Part shown: one piece after another, positions 14,841 to 27,928 of the stretch | How positions within the stretch are numbered: position 1 is the stretch's first letter | How the letters are laid out: the number at the start of each line of letters is the position of its first letter | Assembly (NCBI GenBank): GCA_037179335.1 | Contig: JAKZHN010000021.1 | Span: 1 to 64,000, forward strand | DNA: 64,000 bases | Direction of reading: 5' to 3' | Source: Cyclaneusma minus | Lineage: Eukaryota; Ascomycota; Leotiomycetes; Marthamycetales; Marthamycetaceae | Program-made: the position numbers and the translations under genes | The notes under the pieces: model-generated | Told to the model about the DNA's origin: nothing | The model's database searches: none | What the model saw: the letters and a program-made list of their open reading frames with translations, nothing else

Positions 14841-16509
14841 ATTTATTATATTATAAAACTTAATAAAAACGGCAAATATAAAAAAAATTATTTATAAAAA
14901 AATTAAATAGCAATAAAATTTAATTGGCAATAAATTAAATATAAAAAAGGAAGCAAATGCATGCATTTATAAAGTTTTTATAATTGCATATATTAAATAA
15001 ATATATATATATATATAATAATATTTATATTAATAATAATATTTATAAATATTAACAGGGCTTTTAAAAATATTGCAAAATAAAATTTAATCAAAATAAA
15101 TTTAAATTATAGCCAATTTTATATTTAAAAAAAGCATTTTTTAATATATATTGCATTTTAAATATTTGAAAAATATAACGATCTTTTTTAAAAAGTAAAT
15201 AATTAAAATAAATTGCTTGAAATTATATAATTTAATAAATTTAAAAGCTATTGAATATTTTAAATACTTTATTGTCTTTTTTAAAACTCTTTGCAAAAAA
15301 AAAAAAAAGGCCAAAGTTTTTTAATCGTCTTCTTTGGACTTTATATTTTTTGCGAATAACCTTGAATTCTTTTTATTAAAAATAAAATTTCTAAATTATA
15401 TTACGGCCAGTTTTATATATACTAATATAAATTATAATTTTTTAATTATTAAAAAAATAAATTCTAGCTAATGGATTTTAAATAAGCGCCAATATTTAAA
15501 ATGGCAATCCTGTTTTTTATTTTATAATATTAATTTATTTGCAATTATTAAAGCGCAAAAAAATATTTTGCCCAATATAAAAATATCCTTTTTTTATAGC
15601 TAATAAATTCCAGGCCGCTAAAAGCGAGTTAGTTGCTATTAGTGTATTAGCTATTAATTTTAAAAATATTTAAATAATATGGAAATATAATAAAAGAATT
15701 CCCGCAATTAAAATTGGCGTAAATATTAAAAAAATAGTAGAGAAAGCAAATTAAATAAACCCCTGGTATTATTCGTAGGGCGAATATAAATATATATATT
15801 TATATATTGGCTTTTATTTATTTAATGCATTTTAATAAAACTTTGTCAATTTAAATTAAATATATTAATATTTTAAAAGATATATAATAATAATAATAAA
15901 AACTATTTAAACTAAAAAATTCTTTTTATTTAAAAATATATAAATTCTATTGCTAATAATAATAGGAATATAATTATTTAAATTGAATTAAAATCAATAC
16001 GAGCTTTAGTTTGATCCGGTAAATATCGTATTTAAATAAATAGCGAAGCTTGGAATTATTAAAAAGTATTTATTTTATTTTATTAATAATAAAAAACTTA
16101 TAAAAGCAAATATATTATTGATAAATAAAGCTTTGAATTTTTGTTATTAACAAAGAAAATTATATTTTATATTTTAAAGCCAATTTGTATTTATAAATAT
16201 ATTCTTTTATAATTTAATAAATATTAAAATTAAATATATACTCTTTAGATTTGTTTTTGCAAAAAGAATTGCCAGTATTTTTATAAATAGGCTTAATAGT
16301 AATTAGTTTAAATTTGCTAATAGAATAAATAAATTTTTTAAATAAAGAGTATAATTATTATGCAATATTTAATAGAAATTAATAATAATTTAAATATTTT
16401 CAAAAGATTTGCATTTAGTAAATAAAATATAAAAATAAAGTATATATATTATAATACGAATTGCAAATATATTTAAAAATAAAGCATTTGTTTTATAAAT
16501 GGCAAAAGT

Positions 16510-16960
16510 TTCTGGATAATTGCATTAATTTGCTTGCTATAACTTTGCTTATTATTAATGGTTTTTAAAATAGGTTAAATTCTTTTTAAAAACAATTGTA
16601 TTTAAGCTTTGCAGCCTTTGCTTGGTTTTTTGCAGCAATAGTTTTTTTTTAAATATATTTAAAAATAGGATATTTCTTTTATTAATAGCGAAAATTAATA
16701 AAACAATTGCATTAATTTGCTTGCTATAATTCTGCTTATTATTAATGGCCTTTAAAATAGATTAATTTTTTTAAGCCTTTTAGATTTAAGCTTTGCGGTT
16801 TTTGCTTAGTTTTTTGCGGCAATAGTTGTTTTTTAAATATATTTAAAAATAAAATGTCTTTTTTATAAATAGTGAAAATTAATAAAATAATTATATTAAT
16901 TTGCTTGCTGTAATTTTATTTGCTATTAACGGCTTTTCAAATAGGCTGGAAACTTTTTAT
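16510..16960. repeat. ~185-bp tandem repeat, about 2.5 copies
   Basis: The string TGCATTAATTTGCTTGCT recurs at about 16,521, 16,708 and (with two changes) 16,892, giving periods of 187 and 184 bp. Each copy also holds AAGCTTTGC(A/G)GxxTTTGCTT and a TTTTTTGC(A/G)GCAATAGTT segment. No coding sequence is visible. Confidence 0.8.
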
Positions 16961-17514
16961 TTATAATTTAATTTGGCTTTCTGCGTTTTTTTTTTTTTTT
17001 ATAAAATTGAATAATGCCAATTTTAATTATTAATATAAAAAATAAATTTATTAGCTATATTAATAAAAATAAATTGCAATAATGCCGAGAAAATCCAAAA
17101 TATTATATATTTACAGCTTTTATTAATAATAATAATTTAAATAAAATAAAATAAAATTTAAAACATAAAATAGCTTATAGTTTTTAAAACTTTATTTAAT
17201 ATAAAAAAAAATTGAATTCAGCTATTTTATTATAGTTTTATAATTTTTTTTTAGGATTCAAATTGGCTTTATCCGCTTTTTTTCGCTTTTTTTTAATCCA
17301 GCTGCTTAATATTGGCAATAACATTGTATTAAAAGAAATTTGCCTAGAATGAAAAATAAATTAAAAAAATATTGTAAAAATTGCTTAATACGTAAAGCAG
17401 GCCAAAAATATAATAAAAACCGCTTAATATAAAAAACAATTTAAAAATATACTAAAAATTGCCTAATGCGCAAATTTTAAATAAAAGCTAAATAAATAAA
17501 TAAAATATTTGAAT

Positions 17515-17715
17515 TATTGAAATTCCCCCGCGTCGGTCCGAACCGGAGTGCTGCGGGCCCGGAGCTCCGTAAAGCTCCGGGCACGGGACCCACTCTCGTC
17601 CCTGGCACGTGCGTGTAAGCGAGGGAGCTACCCACACACCTGGCATTGTAGAATAGCTCTCTCTCCTCCTTTTAATTGCTTACCAACCCGCGTTGGTTTT
17701 TAATATAAATAATAA
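17515..17715 (-). repeat. Right copy of ~200-bp inverted repeat
   Basis: Reverse-complement partner of 8,305-8,500, but far less mutated: GTGTGTGGGTAGCTCCC and GCACGTGCCAGGGACG-like segments survive where the left copy is AT-converted. It is the most GC-rich patch in the block. Confidence 0.75.
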
Positions 17716-18517
17716 ATAATTGCAAAAATAAATTTTGCTTGCAATAAAAAAGCCATTGTTTCCGGATTATAGGCTAAAAAAAAAGACTATACTATAATAA
17801 AAATCGGCTAATGCGAAAATCTATACGAAAAATTGAAAAAAAAAGAATATTAATAATAATCAAAGCCAAATATTTAAATTTTCGCTGCCAGCGAATTTTA
17901 ATTTGGGCTATTAACTAATTTAGCCTAATATATTTTTTAAATAAATTTTTATTAGAAATATTGTTTTCATTTAAAATGTTTTAAATATATAACTTTTAAT
18001 ATTTAAAATTTACAATAACATATTAATTAATAATAAAAGATTAATGCATTTAAAAATTTTATTTCTTTTAAAAGGCCTGCCTAGCATTATTAAATTAATT
18101 TTCGCTTATAAAAAAAATCATAGCATGCTTTTATTTAAGAATCATTGCTATTTTAGCTAAAAAAAAAGTTTCAATTGAAAAACCAGCGCCAATATTTTTA
18201 ATATTAAAAAAAGATTATTAAAATTAAAAAAAAGCCCTTTTAAACGCAAAAGCAAATTTCGCCGATAGCGAATATTTATTTTTTCTCTATATTTAAAAAG
18301 TCGTTTTTTTCCAAAGCTTTTAAATTGTTCTTTAATTTATTTTTTACTAGCAATTTATTTTTGACCATTTATATTGGCTTTTTTGCTTTTTTTTTCCTTT
18401 TGTTTATAAGCATTATCAAAAAAGATCGTTGTTTTTCGCAATTTTTTGAAAACTTTTTAAAAACGTTTTATTTAATAAAATTCGCTATAATAAACTAATA
18501 AGCAATTAATATTAAAG

Positions 18518-18694
18518 TGCCTTTTTAATAATTCGAATTAACCCCTTGCCAAAATACCTTGGTTATATATAAGGGGTTACGCCACCCTTGTATATATAAG
18601 CAAGGAAGGAATATATAATATTTTTAAATTATAAAATAGCCTTTTTTCCTTTTTTAATATAATATATTTAAAAAATTTGGCCTATATTAAATTT
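18518..18694 (+). repeat. 5' LTR of the Copia element
   Basis: Aligns over its whole length with 23,881-24,058 at a near-constant offset of 5,363-5,364 bp. It starts TGCC. It contains the shared block TTGCCAAAATACC and a TATATATAAG stretch. It is more AT-converted than the 3' LTR. No convincing target-site duplication was found. Confidence 0.85.
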
Positions 18695-18749
18695 AAATAA
18701 ATTATAATTATTAATATGCTTTAATATAATTAAAATAATAAATTTCTGC

Positions 18750-18965
18750 AGCGCCGTATTTTTAGAATTTCTATAATACCGTATTTTTAAAGCAAAAAGC
18801 CTGCAATACCGTATTTTTAAATTTTTAATAAAAGTTTTGCAATGCTATATTGTTAAAACCCTTAAATTCCCAGCGCAGCGCCGTATTTTTGTTTTTGTTT
18901 CTTTTTGCAGCGCCGTATTTTTAACATTTATTATTTATTAGCGCAGCATCGTAGTTTTATAAATT
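18750..18965. repeat. Interspersed GCAGCGCCGTATTTTT motif, ~6 copies
   Basis: Just inside the 5' LTR, the 16-mer GCAGCGCCGTATTTTT or a close variant occurs about six times at irregular 30-60-bp spacing (near 18,749, 18,777, 18,808, 18,842, 18,883 and 18,907, with a weaker copy at about 18,942). The position corresponds to the untranslated leader of the Copia element. Several copies keep their CpG-rich core despite the decay around them. Confidence 0.75.
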
Positions 18966-21900
18966 TATTTATAAATTAATAATAATAATAATAATAATAA
19001 ATGTTTATGTTTTAAACCAATATATTTATTAATTTTAATTAGCTTTTTCTTTATAAATTAAATATTATATTTACTATATTTATTAATATGCAAAATATTT
19101 ATAATTAAAAGAAGCTGCTTTTATGTTTATTTATATTAATTATTATAAATAATTTATTATAATAATTTTTTTTAAAAAAAAAGCGTTTAATATATTATAA
19201 TTACTACTTTTAATTAATACGCTATAAATTCCAATACTATTTAAGCAATTAAAAAGCAAATTATATTAAATAAATATTTAGAAACATAATACAAAACAAA
19301 TATTATTAAAGCCTTTTATAAAATTTATATTTATTTTAATCAATTAAATAAAAAGTCTATTAATATAAAAGTCTATTATATAAACACCTCAAATATTTTA
19401 AATAAAAATACTTTATAATTTTTATTATTATTGTAAATTTTTATTTCCGCCAAATTGCTAATTTTAAATGGATTTTAAATTCTATTATTAAAAAAGTCTG
19501 GATTAAATTCCATATTATTCGCTGCTAAATTATTTAATTAAATTCATTTTATATAATAGTTTATATTAAGAACTTTTCTTTATATTATACTATTATATTT
19601 TTTAGCAAAATATATTATATTTCAAAATATAATGTTAAATAAATATTATTTAAATATTATTTAAAAAATAAATCTACTAAATAAAAAAAAGCATTTTTAT
19701 AATTTAAAAAAAAACTGCTTATTTCTCTATTTTATAAAAATTAAATAAAAAACGCAAATAAAAACAAAGAAAACTATTAAGCTATAAAATAAGCTATAAA
19801 ACAAGCGTTTTGTTAATATTTCCCGCAAAATTAAAATTAATAGCTATAAAAATAGCAAAATCTTTTATAATTAAATTAAGTATTTTTTATATAGCTAAAA
19901 AAATGATAATAGTATTAAAAAAAATATAAATTAAAAAATAATACAGAATATTATAATAATTGGCCTATTAAAAATCCCAATTAAAAAAAAGGCCCATATA
20001 ATTAAAAGCAGCGCTAAAAAATCCTTTTAAAATTTTAAAAAAAATGCAATATATATTATTTAAAATTTTATTTGCATTGGCGATAGAATTCCCCGTTTTA
20101 TTTAAATTACCAATTTTAATGCTATATTATATATATATATATATATATTATTATTTTTTAAAATTCTAAAGCTATACTAATAAAGAGCTATAAAAAAAGT
20201 CTATATTTAAATTCAATTGGTATTATATTAATAAGAATTTAAAATAGGGAATACTTGCTTAGAAATATTTTATATGTTTTATATTTAAAAATAAATTTGC
20301 TTTTAAATAGAAAAATTTATTATTTTTTGTTTAAATAATTTTAATTAAAATAGCATATATTTTAAAAGCCATTATATTTAAATTTTTATTTTTAAAGCAT
20401 TTATATAATAAAGTGTATATATTATAAATTTTATAACCATAGTAGTCAAACTAGTATTAATATTTAAATAATTATTTTTTATTGCTATTTTTTATTTTAT
20501 TGCTTTTTCTACTAAAATTAAAAAAATAAAAAAGCTTGAAATAATTTCTTTTTTATATTAATTCTTTTTCCTTTAAAAGCACTTTAATATAGTATATTAA
20601 TTATACCAATTGCTATAATATAAAATATATTAATTATTATAATATAAAAGATACTGCCAAATACAATTTAAAAAGCGCCAATTTCCAGCATAATAAAAGC
20701 CATTTAATTTAAAGCCAAAATCAAAATTAAAATGGCCAAAAAAGTTAAAATTAAAGCAATTAAAAAAGCAAATTAAAAAAAAACAATAATAAAAAGCTAT
20801 TAGGTAATGATTTTATTTTATTTTATTGCAAATAGGCTTATTTAAGCCCAATTAAAATTAATAAGCTATATTTTATTATTATTATTTTTTAAAAAAAAAT
20901 CTAATATTTTCTATTATTATAAAAACTGCAATATTGGCAAAATGCAAAATTATAGTTTTAAAATTTTTGCAAATTATAAAATAATCTTTTTAAATTATAA
21001 TTTTGTTTTAATTTGATATATTTTAATATAGCTAATAATGTTTCTTTTAATATTTATGAAAACATTTAATTATTAAAAGAAGTTAATAGCCAAATGAGGA
21101 AAATTTAAACATTTATTATAAAATTAAAAATTAAAATATATTCTATTTTAATTATTTAGTATAAACAAAAATAAAAAACAAAAAATTAAAAAATTAAAAA
21201 TTAATAAAACAGGAAAATTAATAATATAAAATTCTGAAAAACCATTTTATATTTTTTTTTGGCAAAATAGGCCAATTCAAAAACACAATTTAAATTGCAA
21301 AAGCAAATATCCGGATTATATTATACAATGCCAAGCTTTTAATTCAATTTTAATTTAAAGCTGCTATAGTTAAAGCTTATTATAAAAACAAAATTAAGAG
21401 CAAAATAATTAATTAAAAAAAAACTTGGATTAAAAGGCTTTTTAAATATTAAAATATTAAAATTTAAAGCTATAAAATTTGGTTTTATATTAATAAAAAG
21501 TTTTTTTTTAAAAAAGCCGCAAAAACAGGTTTTTGCCTATAGAAGAAAGAAAATATATATATATATATATATATTAAATATTATTAAGCAATATAAATTA
21601 TATTATTCAAATTTGGAATATATAGCTATAAAATTTATTATTAAATAAAATAAGAAAATTCCTGGCAAAATTAAAAATTAAAAATTAAAAAATAATTTCT
21701 ATAATTTCCAAGGCATTTTATAATTGCTATTATATTAGCAAATTAATTCTGGCAAAAAAACCTAAAAGCCCTTTTTAATTAAAAGGTATTTAAAAATAAA
21801 CCAATTAAAACTGCCAAATTAAAAATAATAATCCCGGTTATTAATTAAAATAAATAAATAAATGCAATACTTTACCCCGAATTTAATAATTTAAATTCTT

Positions 21901-23880
21901 AGCCAAATTAATTATTTTTTAAAATTATTTTTATAAAAGCGTTAGAAAATATTATTAATATAATAAATGCTTTTAAATTAAAAAAATATAAATATTATAA
22001 ATATAAATGCTATAAATATAAATATTATAAATATTAATAAAACGCTTTTAATTATATTTATTGCTTATAAATAGCTATTATTTAAAATTTTAAAAAAGCT
22101 TTTTGCAAAAATAATTAGCAAATAAAGATATTTAAAACGCAATATTACCGAGGCTAAAATCTTATATAAAAACCGGTTTTTAAAAGCTTTTATAGCAGCT
22201 ATAATTAAAATTAAAATTAATTTATATAATTTTTTTTTTTTTGCTAAGGAAATTTTGGATATTTCTATTTTAAAAATTTATAAAAAGGCTATAAATAATT
22301 TTTTATATAAAAACAATTAAAAAAAAGCTATTATAAAGAATTTTAAAAATTTAATAGCTAATAATATCTGGATTAAAATAGCTATATAAGCAATTTTTAA
22401 TTTAATTTATATTAAATAAATATTTATTATTAAGCTAAATTTAAATAGTAATTTAAGTAAATATAAAGCCTATTGAATAGCCAGTGGCTTTATTTAAATC
22501 TATAAAAAAAGCTTTTTAATATATCTTTATTAATAATTTATATAAATATATTTAGAATTTGTTTTAGCTATTATAATTTGGCAAAATATAAAATACCGTT
22601 ATTTTAATATTAGTAATGCCTTTATTAAAGCCGAATTTAAAAAATTTATCGATTTAGCCTTTTTAAACGGGGTAATTATTAAATCCGGCTATATTTTTTA
22701 ATTAAATAAAAGCTTATACAATTTAAAGCAAGCCGCTGAAAATCAAAATTGCCTAATTAAATTTAAAATTATTAAATTGGATTTTAAATAAAACTCTAGT
22801 AGTTTTTATTTATTTATAAATAAAAAACAAGTATAATTATTTTAATTTATATTAATAATATTATAATTGCTGCCAAATCCAATACGGATTTTAATAAATT
22901 CTTTATTAATTTGTTTTTTTAAATTTATTGCCAAAAATTTGGGAAAAATTATAAAAATTCTAAATATGCAAATGATAAAAAGTAAATTATTAAGAATTTT
23001 ACAAATTAATTAAAAATAATATATTAATAATTTTTATGTAAAATCTGGATTTTTAATTAATAAAAAAAGCTATATCTTATTTTTATAAATAGCAGCAATG
23101 CAATAAATTTTATTAAAAATGATAATAAAAAATTACAAAAGCTAATATATTTTATAATTTTAATAAAATTTAATATTTGCTATATTGCAAAAAAAACTAG
23201 TTTAATTTATAGTTAATTTTTATAAATAGTACAATTTAAAATTAATTTGCCTGCTATATTATTTTAAAATTACAATAAATTAAGAAAATATATATAAATT
23301 TAAAACAATAGGAAAAAATAAGCTAAAAATCTATTATAATGCTTTTTATAAATTGCTTTTTAATAAAAAGAGAATTAGCGATTTTATAGCCATATTTTTA
23401 AAAAGCCCAATATTATAATTAAATTAAAAATAAAACAATATTTCTATATTTATTTATAAAGCTAAATATATAGCAGCCGCCGCAAATATTAAATAAAAAT
23501 ATTAAATTGCCCAAATATTAAAAAATATTAAATATAGCAAATCAGTAAAAAGTAATTTCTATTATATAAATATAAAAGAAAATAATTAAAATATTATAGC
23601 TTTTATTAAAAATTTCCAATTTTATAAAAAGTCCAAATATATTAATATTGCCTATTATTTTATTAAAAAGCTGAAAAACAATTGCAAACAATAAATAATT
23701 TATATTAATATTTAAAATTTAATTTGCTAAATTTAAAAAGCTATTGGAATTAAAAAACAAAAGTCCGAAAAAAAAGCATCAAATGCAATAAATACCAAAT
23801 ATAAAAAGATAGAATTGCGGCGGAGAAAATATTAAAGTCCGGGAGAACCATATTATTAAAAATTAGGGAAAATATTAACA

Positions 23881-24058
23881 TGCCCTTTTTGTAATTTGAA
23901 TTGATTTTTTGCCAAAATACCCCAATTGTATATAGGGGTTTATGCTATTTTTGCATGTGTAAGCAAAGGAGGAATGAACAATATCTCCAAGCTATAAAAT
24001 AGTTTTTGTTTTCGTTTTTAATACAATATATTTAAAAAGTCCAGCCCAAGTTGGATTC
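23881..24058 (+). repeat. 3' LTR of the Copia element
   Basis: Starts TGCC, ends TTCA, and holds TTGCCAAAATACCCC and a GCATGTGTAAGCAAAGG block that appears in decayed form in the 5' LTR. A purine-rich stretch (AGGGAAAA) lies just upstream, as expected for a polypurine tract. Confidence 0.85.
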
Positions 24059-25063
24059 AAACAATTAATACAAATAAAATAATTATTTATCAAAATAGTA
24101 ATTTTATTGCTAAGCAAAATTTTATAAAAAAAATATAAATATGCACGGCTTTTGCAATTTATACCGTAATATTGCTATATTTAAATATTAGTATAAAATT
24201 TCGCCAAAAGCGAAAACTAGAATTATTTGTATTGCTACTATTATTATTAAAAATAAGTTTTATAGCAGTGCCGGAAATAAAAATAAAAGCTTTATTAGCA
24301 ATTAATAATTTAAAAATAGCGTTTTGGTAAAAATAGCTATAATTCTTTTTTCAGTATTTAATTAAAATTAACCGGAATTTTTCGCAGCAAATAAAATTTA
24401 TTTATTATGGCTTTTAAGCGCTTGCAAGCCTTTTAATATTTTTTTGCTAGTTTGGCAATAATTAAAGCATTTGAAAAAAAAACCGTTAATATATATTCGT
24501 ATTAGACTTATATAATTAAAATTTTTGTTTAAAATTAAAATATTAGTAAAATTTGCTATAGGCAAAAATTAAATTTATTGCAATATTGTTTTATTATTTT
24601 TACTTTTTAAAAAGCAGAAATTATTATTTTAGCAAAACTAATAAGCAGTTTTTTAATTGCTAAATTATAATTAGGAATAAATAAATTTAAAAGGAAATTA
24701 ATAAGCAAAAAAAGCCCTTTATATATAGCTTATTCTATTATTTTAATTATAAAATAATAAAATAAGCTAAAAGGTTTTTTTCGGCCTTGTTTATTTATTA
24801 TGGATTTTGTTTTTTTAAAACGTTTTAATCCCAATCCTTTATAATAGCGTTGTTGGGAAATTTATAAATTTATACTATAATATCGGGGTTTTAGAAATTT
24901 TATATAGGGCGAGAAATAAAAGGCGCATATATTAAAAGTGGCAATAATAGGACTTAAAAAAAATAAAGGATAATAGTGAGGGCAAAGGAGAGGGCAGCGG
25001 TGTTTTAATAGAAAAAGGAGAGCTTTAGCCGCGGAAAAGGCTTTTTTATTTAATTAATTTAAA

Positions 25064-25240
25064 TAGTGGTTAAATGGTGGTTAAATAGTGGTTAAGTGGT
25101 ATAATATAAAATATAGATATTCTCGGATTAAAAATCGTGATTTAATTGGCTGGAAATGCGGCTGCTGGGCCGTTTAATTTTGCGTGTACGAATATTATTT
25201 ATAAATAAATTTTTTATTTTATTTGTAAATAATATCCGTG
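25064..25240. repeat. Block-edge short repeats and hairpin
   Basis: At 25,064-25,100 a GTGGTTAAAT unit is repeated about four times. At about 25,189-25,233 two arms of about 21 bp (CGAATATTATTTATAAATAAA and its near-perfect reverse complement) flank a short AT loop. Both sit exactly where the AT block meets normal sequence. This could be an element end or simply the junction of RIP-mutated and unmutated DNA. Confidence 0.6.
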
Positions 25241-25671
25241 CACCCCGCCACCACCGCTACGCCAGGCACTAAGGCAACGATTTACAATCGAGACCACGCA
25301 AATCTGCGCACCTAATGGATTTTAAATGATTTTTAACCCCGCAATTGCTCCATAAAAATGATTTTCACCCTGCAAAAAGGAGATAATCTCTGACTTTTAG
25401 AGAAAATATAATCCTCGCCAAATGGCAAAGATAAGTCAAGGAATTAAAATTATCTTGCTCAATCCCGCCATTTACACGTCTATTTCCGCGCATTCCCGCG
25501 CTATTTCCGCGCCACCCTATTCAAATCCCTTTCAAATTCTGGGGTTCTCACGGCTGGCTAAGGATTCCAGCCTTAGGCCAAAAATAAGATTAAGTTAATC
25601 TGCCAACTTATCTTTTGTCGTGAAATCCCCAAATATTGAGGAGTTCGTTTGACAAGCCACGCACGGACCAT

Positions 25672-25850
25672 GCTGAATATCACATCTTCTCCATCGACGT
25701 GCAACAGAAGTCTCTGTTCCCAATTTCCCTGGAGCTAATTGGTCGGATTCTCTGGCCACAGTCCGAGCTGAATATCACATCTTTCCTATCGACGTGCAAC
25801 AAAACTCTTAGTGCACAATTTCTCCAGTTGCCGATTGGTCAGAATCTCAG
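25672..25850 (+). repeat. Dispersed repeat, two tandem copies
   Basis: Copies at 25,672-25,752 and 25,767-25,850 share GCTGAATATCACATCTT, ATCGACGTGCAACA and CCAATTTCC-type blocks. A third copy lies at 32,234-32,310 on the other strand. The match runs over about 80 bp and includes non-coding flanks. I do not recognise the family. Confidence 0.75.
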
Positions 25851-27928
25851 GTCTCCCCGCCATCCCACAATCAACAAATCGGTCATCGATGGGGGCGAGA
25901 GAGTGGACAAATTGTGTGGTGGTGTCAAGGCAGATCGGAAGCGGAGGACTGGCTTGTATGGAGGAATTAGATACGAGAATGGTGGTTGAGTATATCATGG
26001 CTCTGATATGTGTGTGTGTGGTCCTCAATTCTTTATCTCCAGGCCCTAATACCCAGTTCTACGATTGGAGTGGATGGAGCGGTACAATGTACTCTAATGG
26101 AGGGAGATGGGATAGACTCCAAGCGGCTCACATTCTTTCATCAGTTGTTTCGGACTTGTGTGTTCGAGGTTAATTGAGATTAGGGGTGATTTATTAGAGT
26201 GATGACTGCTTGATAGAATTATTGGAGATAGCGGCGGCAGCCACGTTGGATGGGAGAAGGCGTATGTACACATGGATGTACATGTGGTCAGCCTCGTGGC
26301 AAGCATGCTTGATGGTGACGAATGTGCGTGTGGCTGTCGATTACTTGATGCTGGATGATAAGAGTTTGAGGATGGGGGCCGCTGTGGATAATAATACAGG
26401 AAGGTCGGAAGTGCCCACTCCGTGAGATCGGTGTGGAAGCCCGGGGGCGAGGAGGGATCGCGAGGTTGGATTGCGAGGGTGGCGCAAGTAAAGACGAATG
26501 AGAGCAAATGGTGAGATGGAAAAGGGCGGCGGGAACGGGAGTAATGCTTCGTGGAGGGGAGATTTCCATGCGGTGTGAAGGCGAGAGCGTGATAGGACTG
26601 GAGGAATATGATATGTATGTAGTTGAGCGGCTCAGTGGTGATGATGGGTTTGGCCCGATTCGCTCGCTACCTTCGGTGGCCCGCCAGCCACCTCGAAGCA
26701 TATGTTGTTGTTGGTTGTCAACCATGGGTCCACGATTTTGGAATTTTGGAATGCTCACAGCTCAAAATTTTCCTTGCCATATAAACATCTGCATTTGCAT
26801 CTCATATACAGACTCTATTACAAATTTGAGATGAGGGAGGCAAGGTTTTAATGATGTTGTACACTAGCGTCGACCTTAGTTTTTCGGGTGGGGCATGCAC
26901 GTTACACCGAGCTGATTTTGACACTTGGCGTCTTCAACTCTCCGGCCCTCGGTGCATTCCCTTTTTCTCTCCTCCATACGAAGCCTCATTCTTTCAATTC
27001 TCGTATGTCATTCCCGTTCGCCGCTGCAAGAATTCGCCGGTCGGCAGAGCTGGCTTCCAGCCCCAGAGCGGCTCACATCTTGGCGGAGAGTGCCCTGGAG
27101 ATGCGCAGCCCTCTCAGCTGTGTCTCCCCGACTCAGTACACTCGACAGTAGTCTCTCTCCGCGACACCCCCCGCATCACGATTTTCCTTTTGCTGACCCC
27201 GCATCCAGACGGCAGGCAGACATGATACATCTCACAGACATGATGCCTTGTGATTCCTGTCTGGCCTACGCCCAAGTGATCAAGTCTTGCACTACAGCTC
27301 TACTGCTACAACTCTGCGGCAGCAGCAAGTGCCCACTGCCCCGAGGGCCAAGTGTGCGACCGGGACACTACACCGGTGCAGCATCTCATGAAAGCCGAAG
27401 AATCAGTCGACGTGACACTATTGCTTCCCCGGCCTGGACAACCGGCTTATCTCTGCTGCAGGCCTGCCATCTGCCCCCTGCAGGCTACTGATTACGGGCC
27501 AGATGGGCTCCTAATCCACCACTTGCAGCAAGGCAATGCATGTGTAAGACATGTGCTGCCCCGAGGATTATTGATGATCCAGCTGGGGAGAGACCGGCGA
27601 CCGCTCCCAACCTAAAGAGTGGTGTCCTCTCTTTTTCTTTCTCTCTGCTACTCTAGTCCTATGCATGCTACTCTGTTCTGTTCGTCGAGCAAATATCTGT
27701 CTATTTTCGTTGCCCTGCCGCCTGTTGCTGCTTCTTCTGACCTGTCGAGCCCTGTCTGCTTGCATATTCCACTACTGTCTCCTCAATATACTCCGATAGT
27801 TCCATACGTGGGGCAAGGTATTGGACGAGCTTCACTGTTCGACGTCCCAGAAACCATCTCTCACGCTACACCAGCCAGGTCGTGCTTCACCAGCAGCCTC
27901 GCCGGACTGCTCCACGAAAGACGACACA
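25851..27928. other. No supported gene; upstream region of ankyrin gene
   Basis: Overlapping short open frames occur on both strands but none has recognisable protein sequence, splice-linked continuation or consistent codon use. The last 300 bp are pyrimidine-rich and probably hold the promoter and 5' leader of the ankyrin gene. Confidence 0.5.

Larger units (their letters stand above)
18518..24058 (+). mobile_element. RIP-degraded Copia retrotransposon with both LTRs
   Basis: Two related LTRs frame about 5.5 kb. Inside, on the plus strand, an integrase-end segment is readable near 21,400-21,640. Reverse transcriptase is readable near 22,640-22,880 (AFLNG, then LNKSLYNLKQA for LNKALYGLKQA, then YINNIIIAAKS at 22,848-22,880 for YVDDIIIAAKS). 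RNase H is readable near 23,450-23,550 (KAKYIAAAA for EAEYMAAxEA). The order integrase, reverse transcriptase, RNase H is that of Copia. Stops and Asp-to-Asn changes in the catalytic motif show the copy is inactive. Confidence 0.9.
1..25150. other. AT-rich RIP-degraded isochore, gene-free
   Basis: Almost the whole stretch is A and T, with stop codons in every frame, and shows no open reading frame with protein-like composition. Where reverse transcriptase, integrase or RNase H can still be read, conserved codons have changed in the GAT-to-AAT or CAA-to-TAA sense. That is the signature of C-to-T mutation on either strand by RIP, known from Pezizomycotina. The block ends between about 25,100 and 25,250, where composition returns to normal. 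Segments not listed separately (about 90-640, 2,300-3,780, 5,340-8,300, 14,840-16,510, 24,060-25,060) hold only further AT-rich debris in which I recognise nothing specific. Confidence 0.9.

Noticed and set aside
18505..24070. Target-site duplication of the Copia element
   Set aside because: Five-base flanks of the two LTRs do not match; AT-rich decay makes chance matches meaningless.
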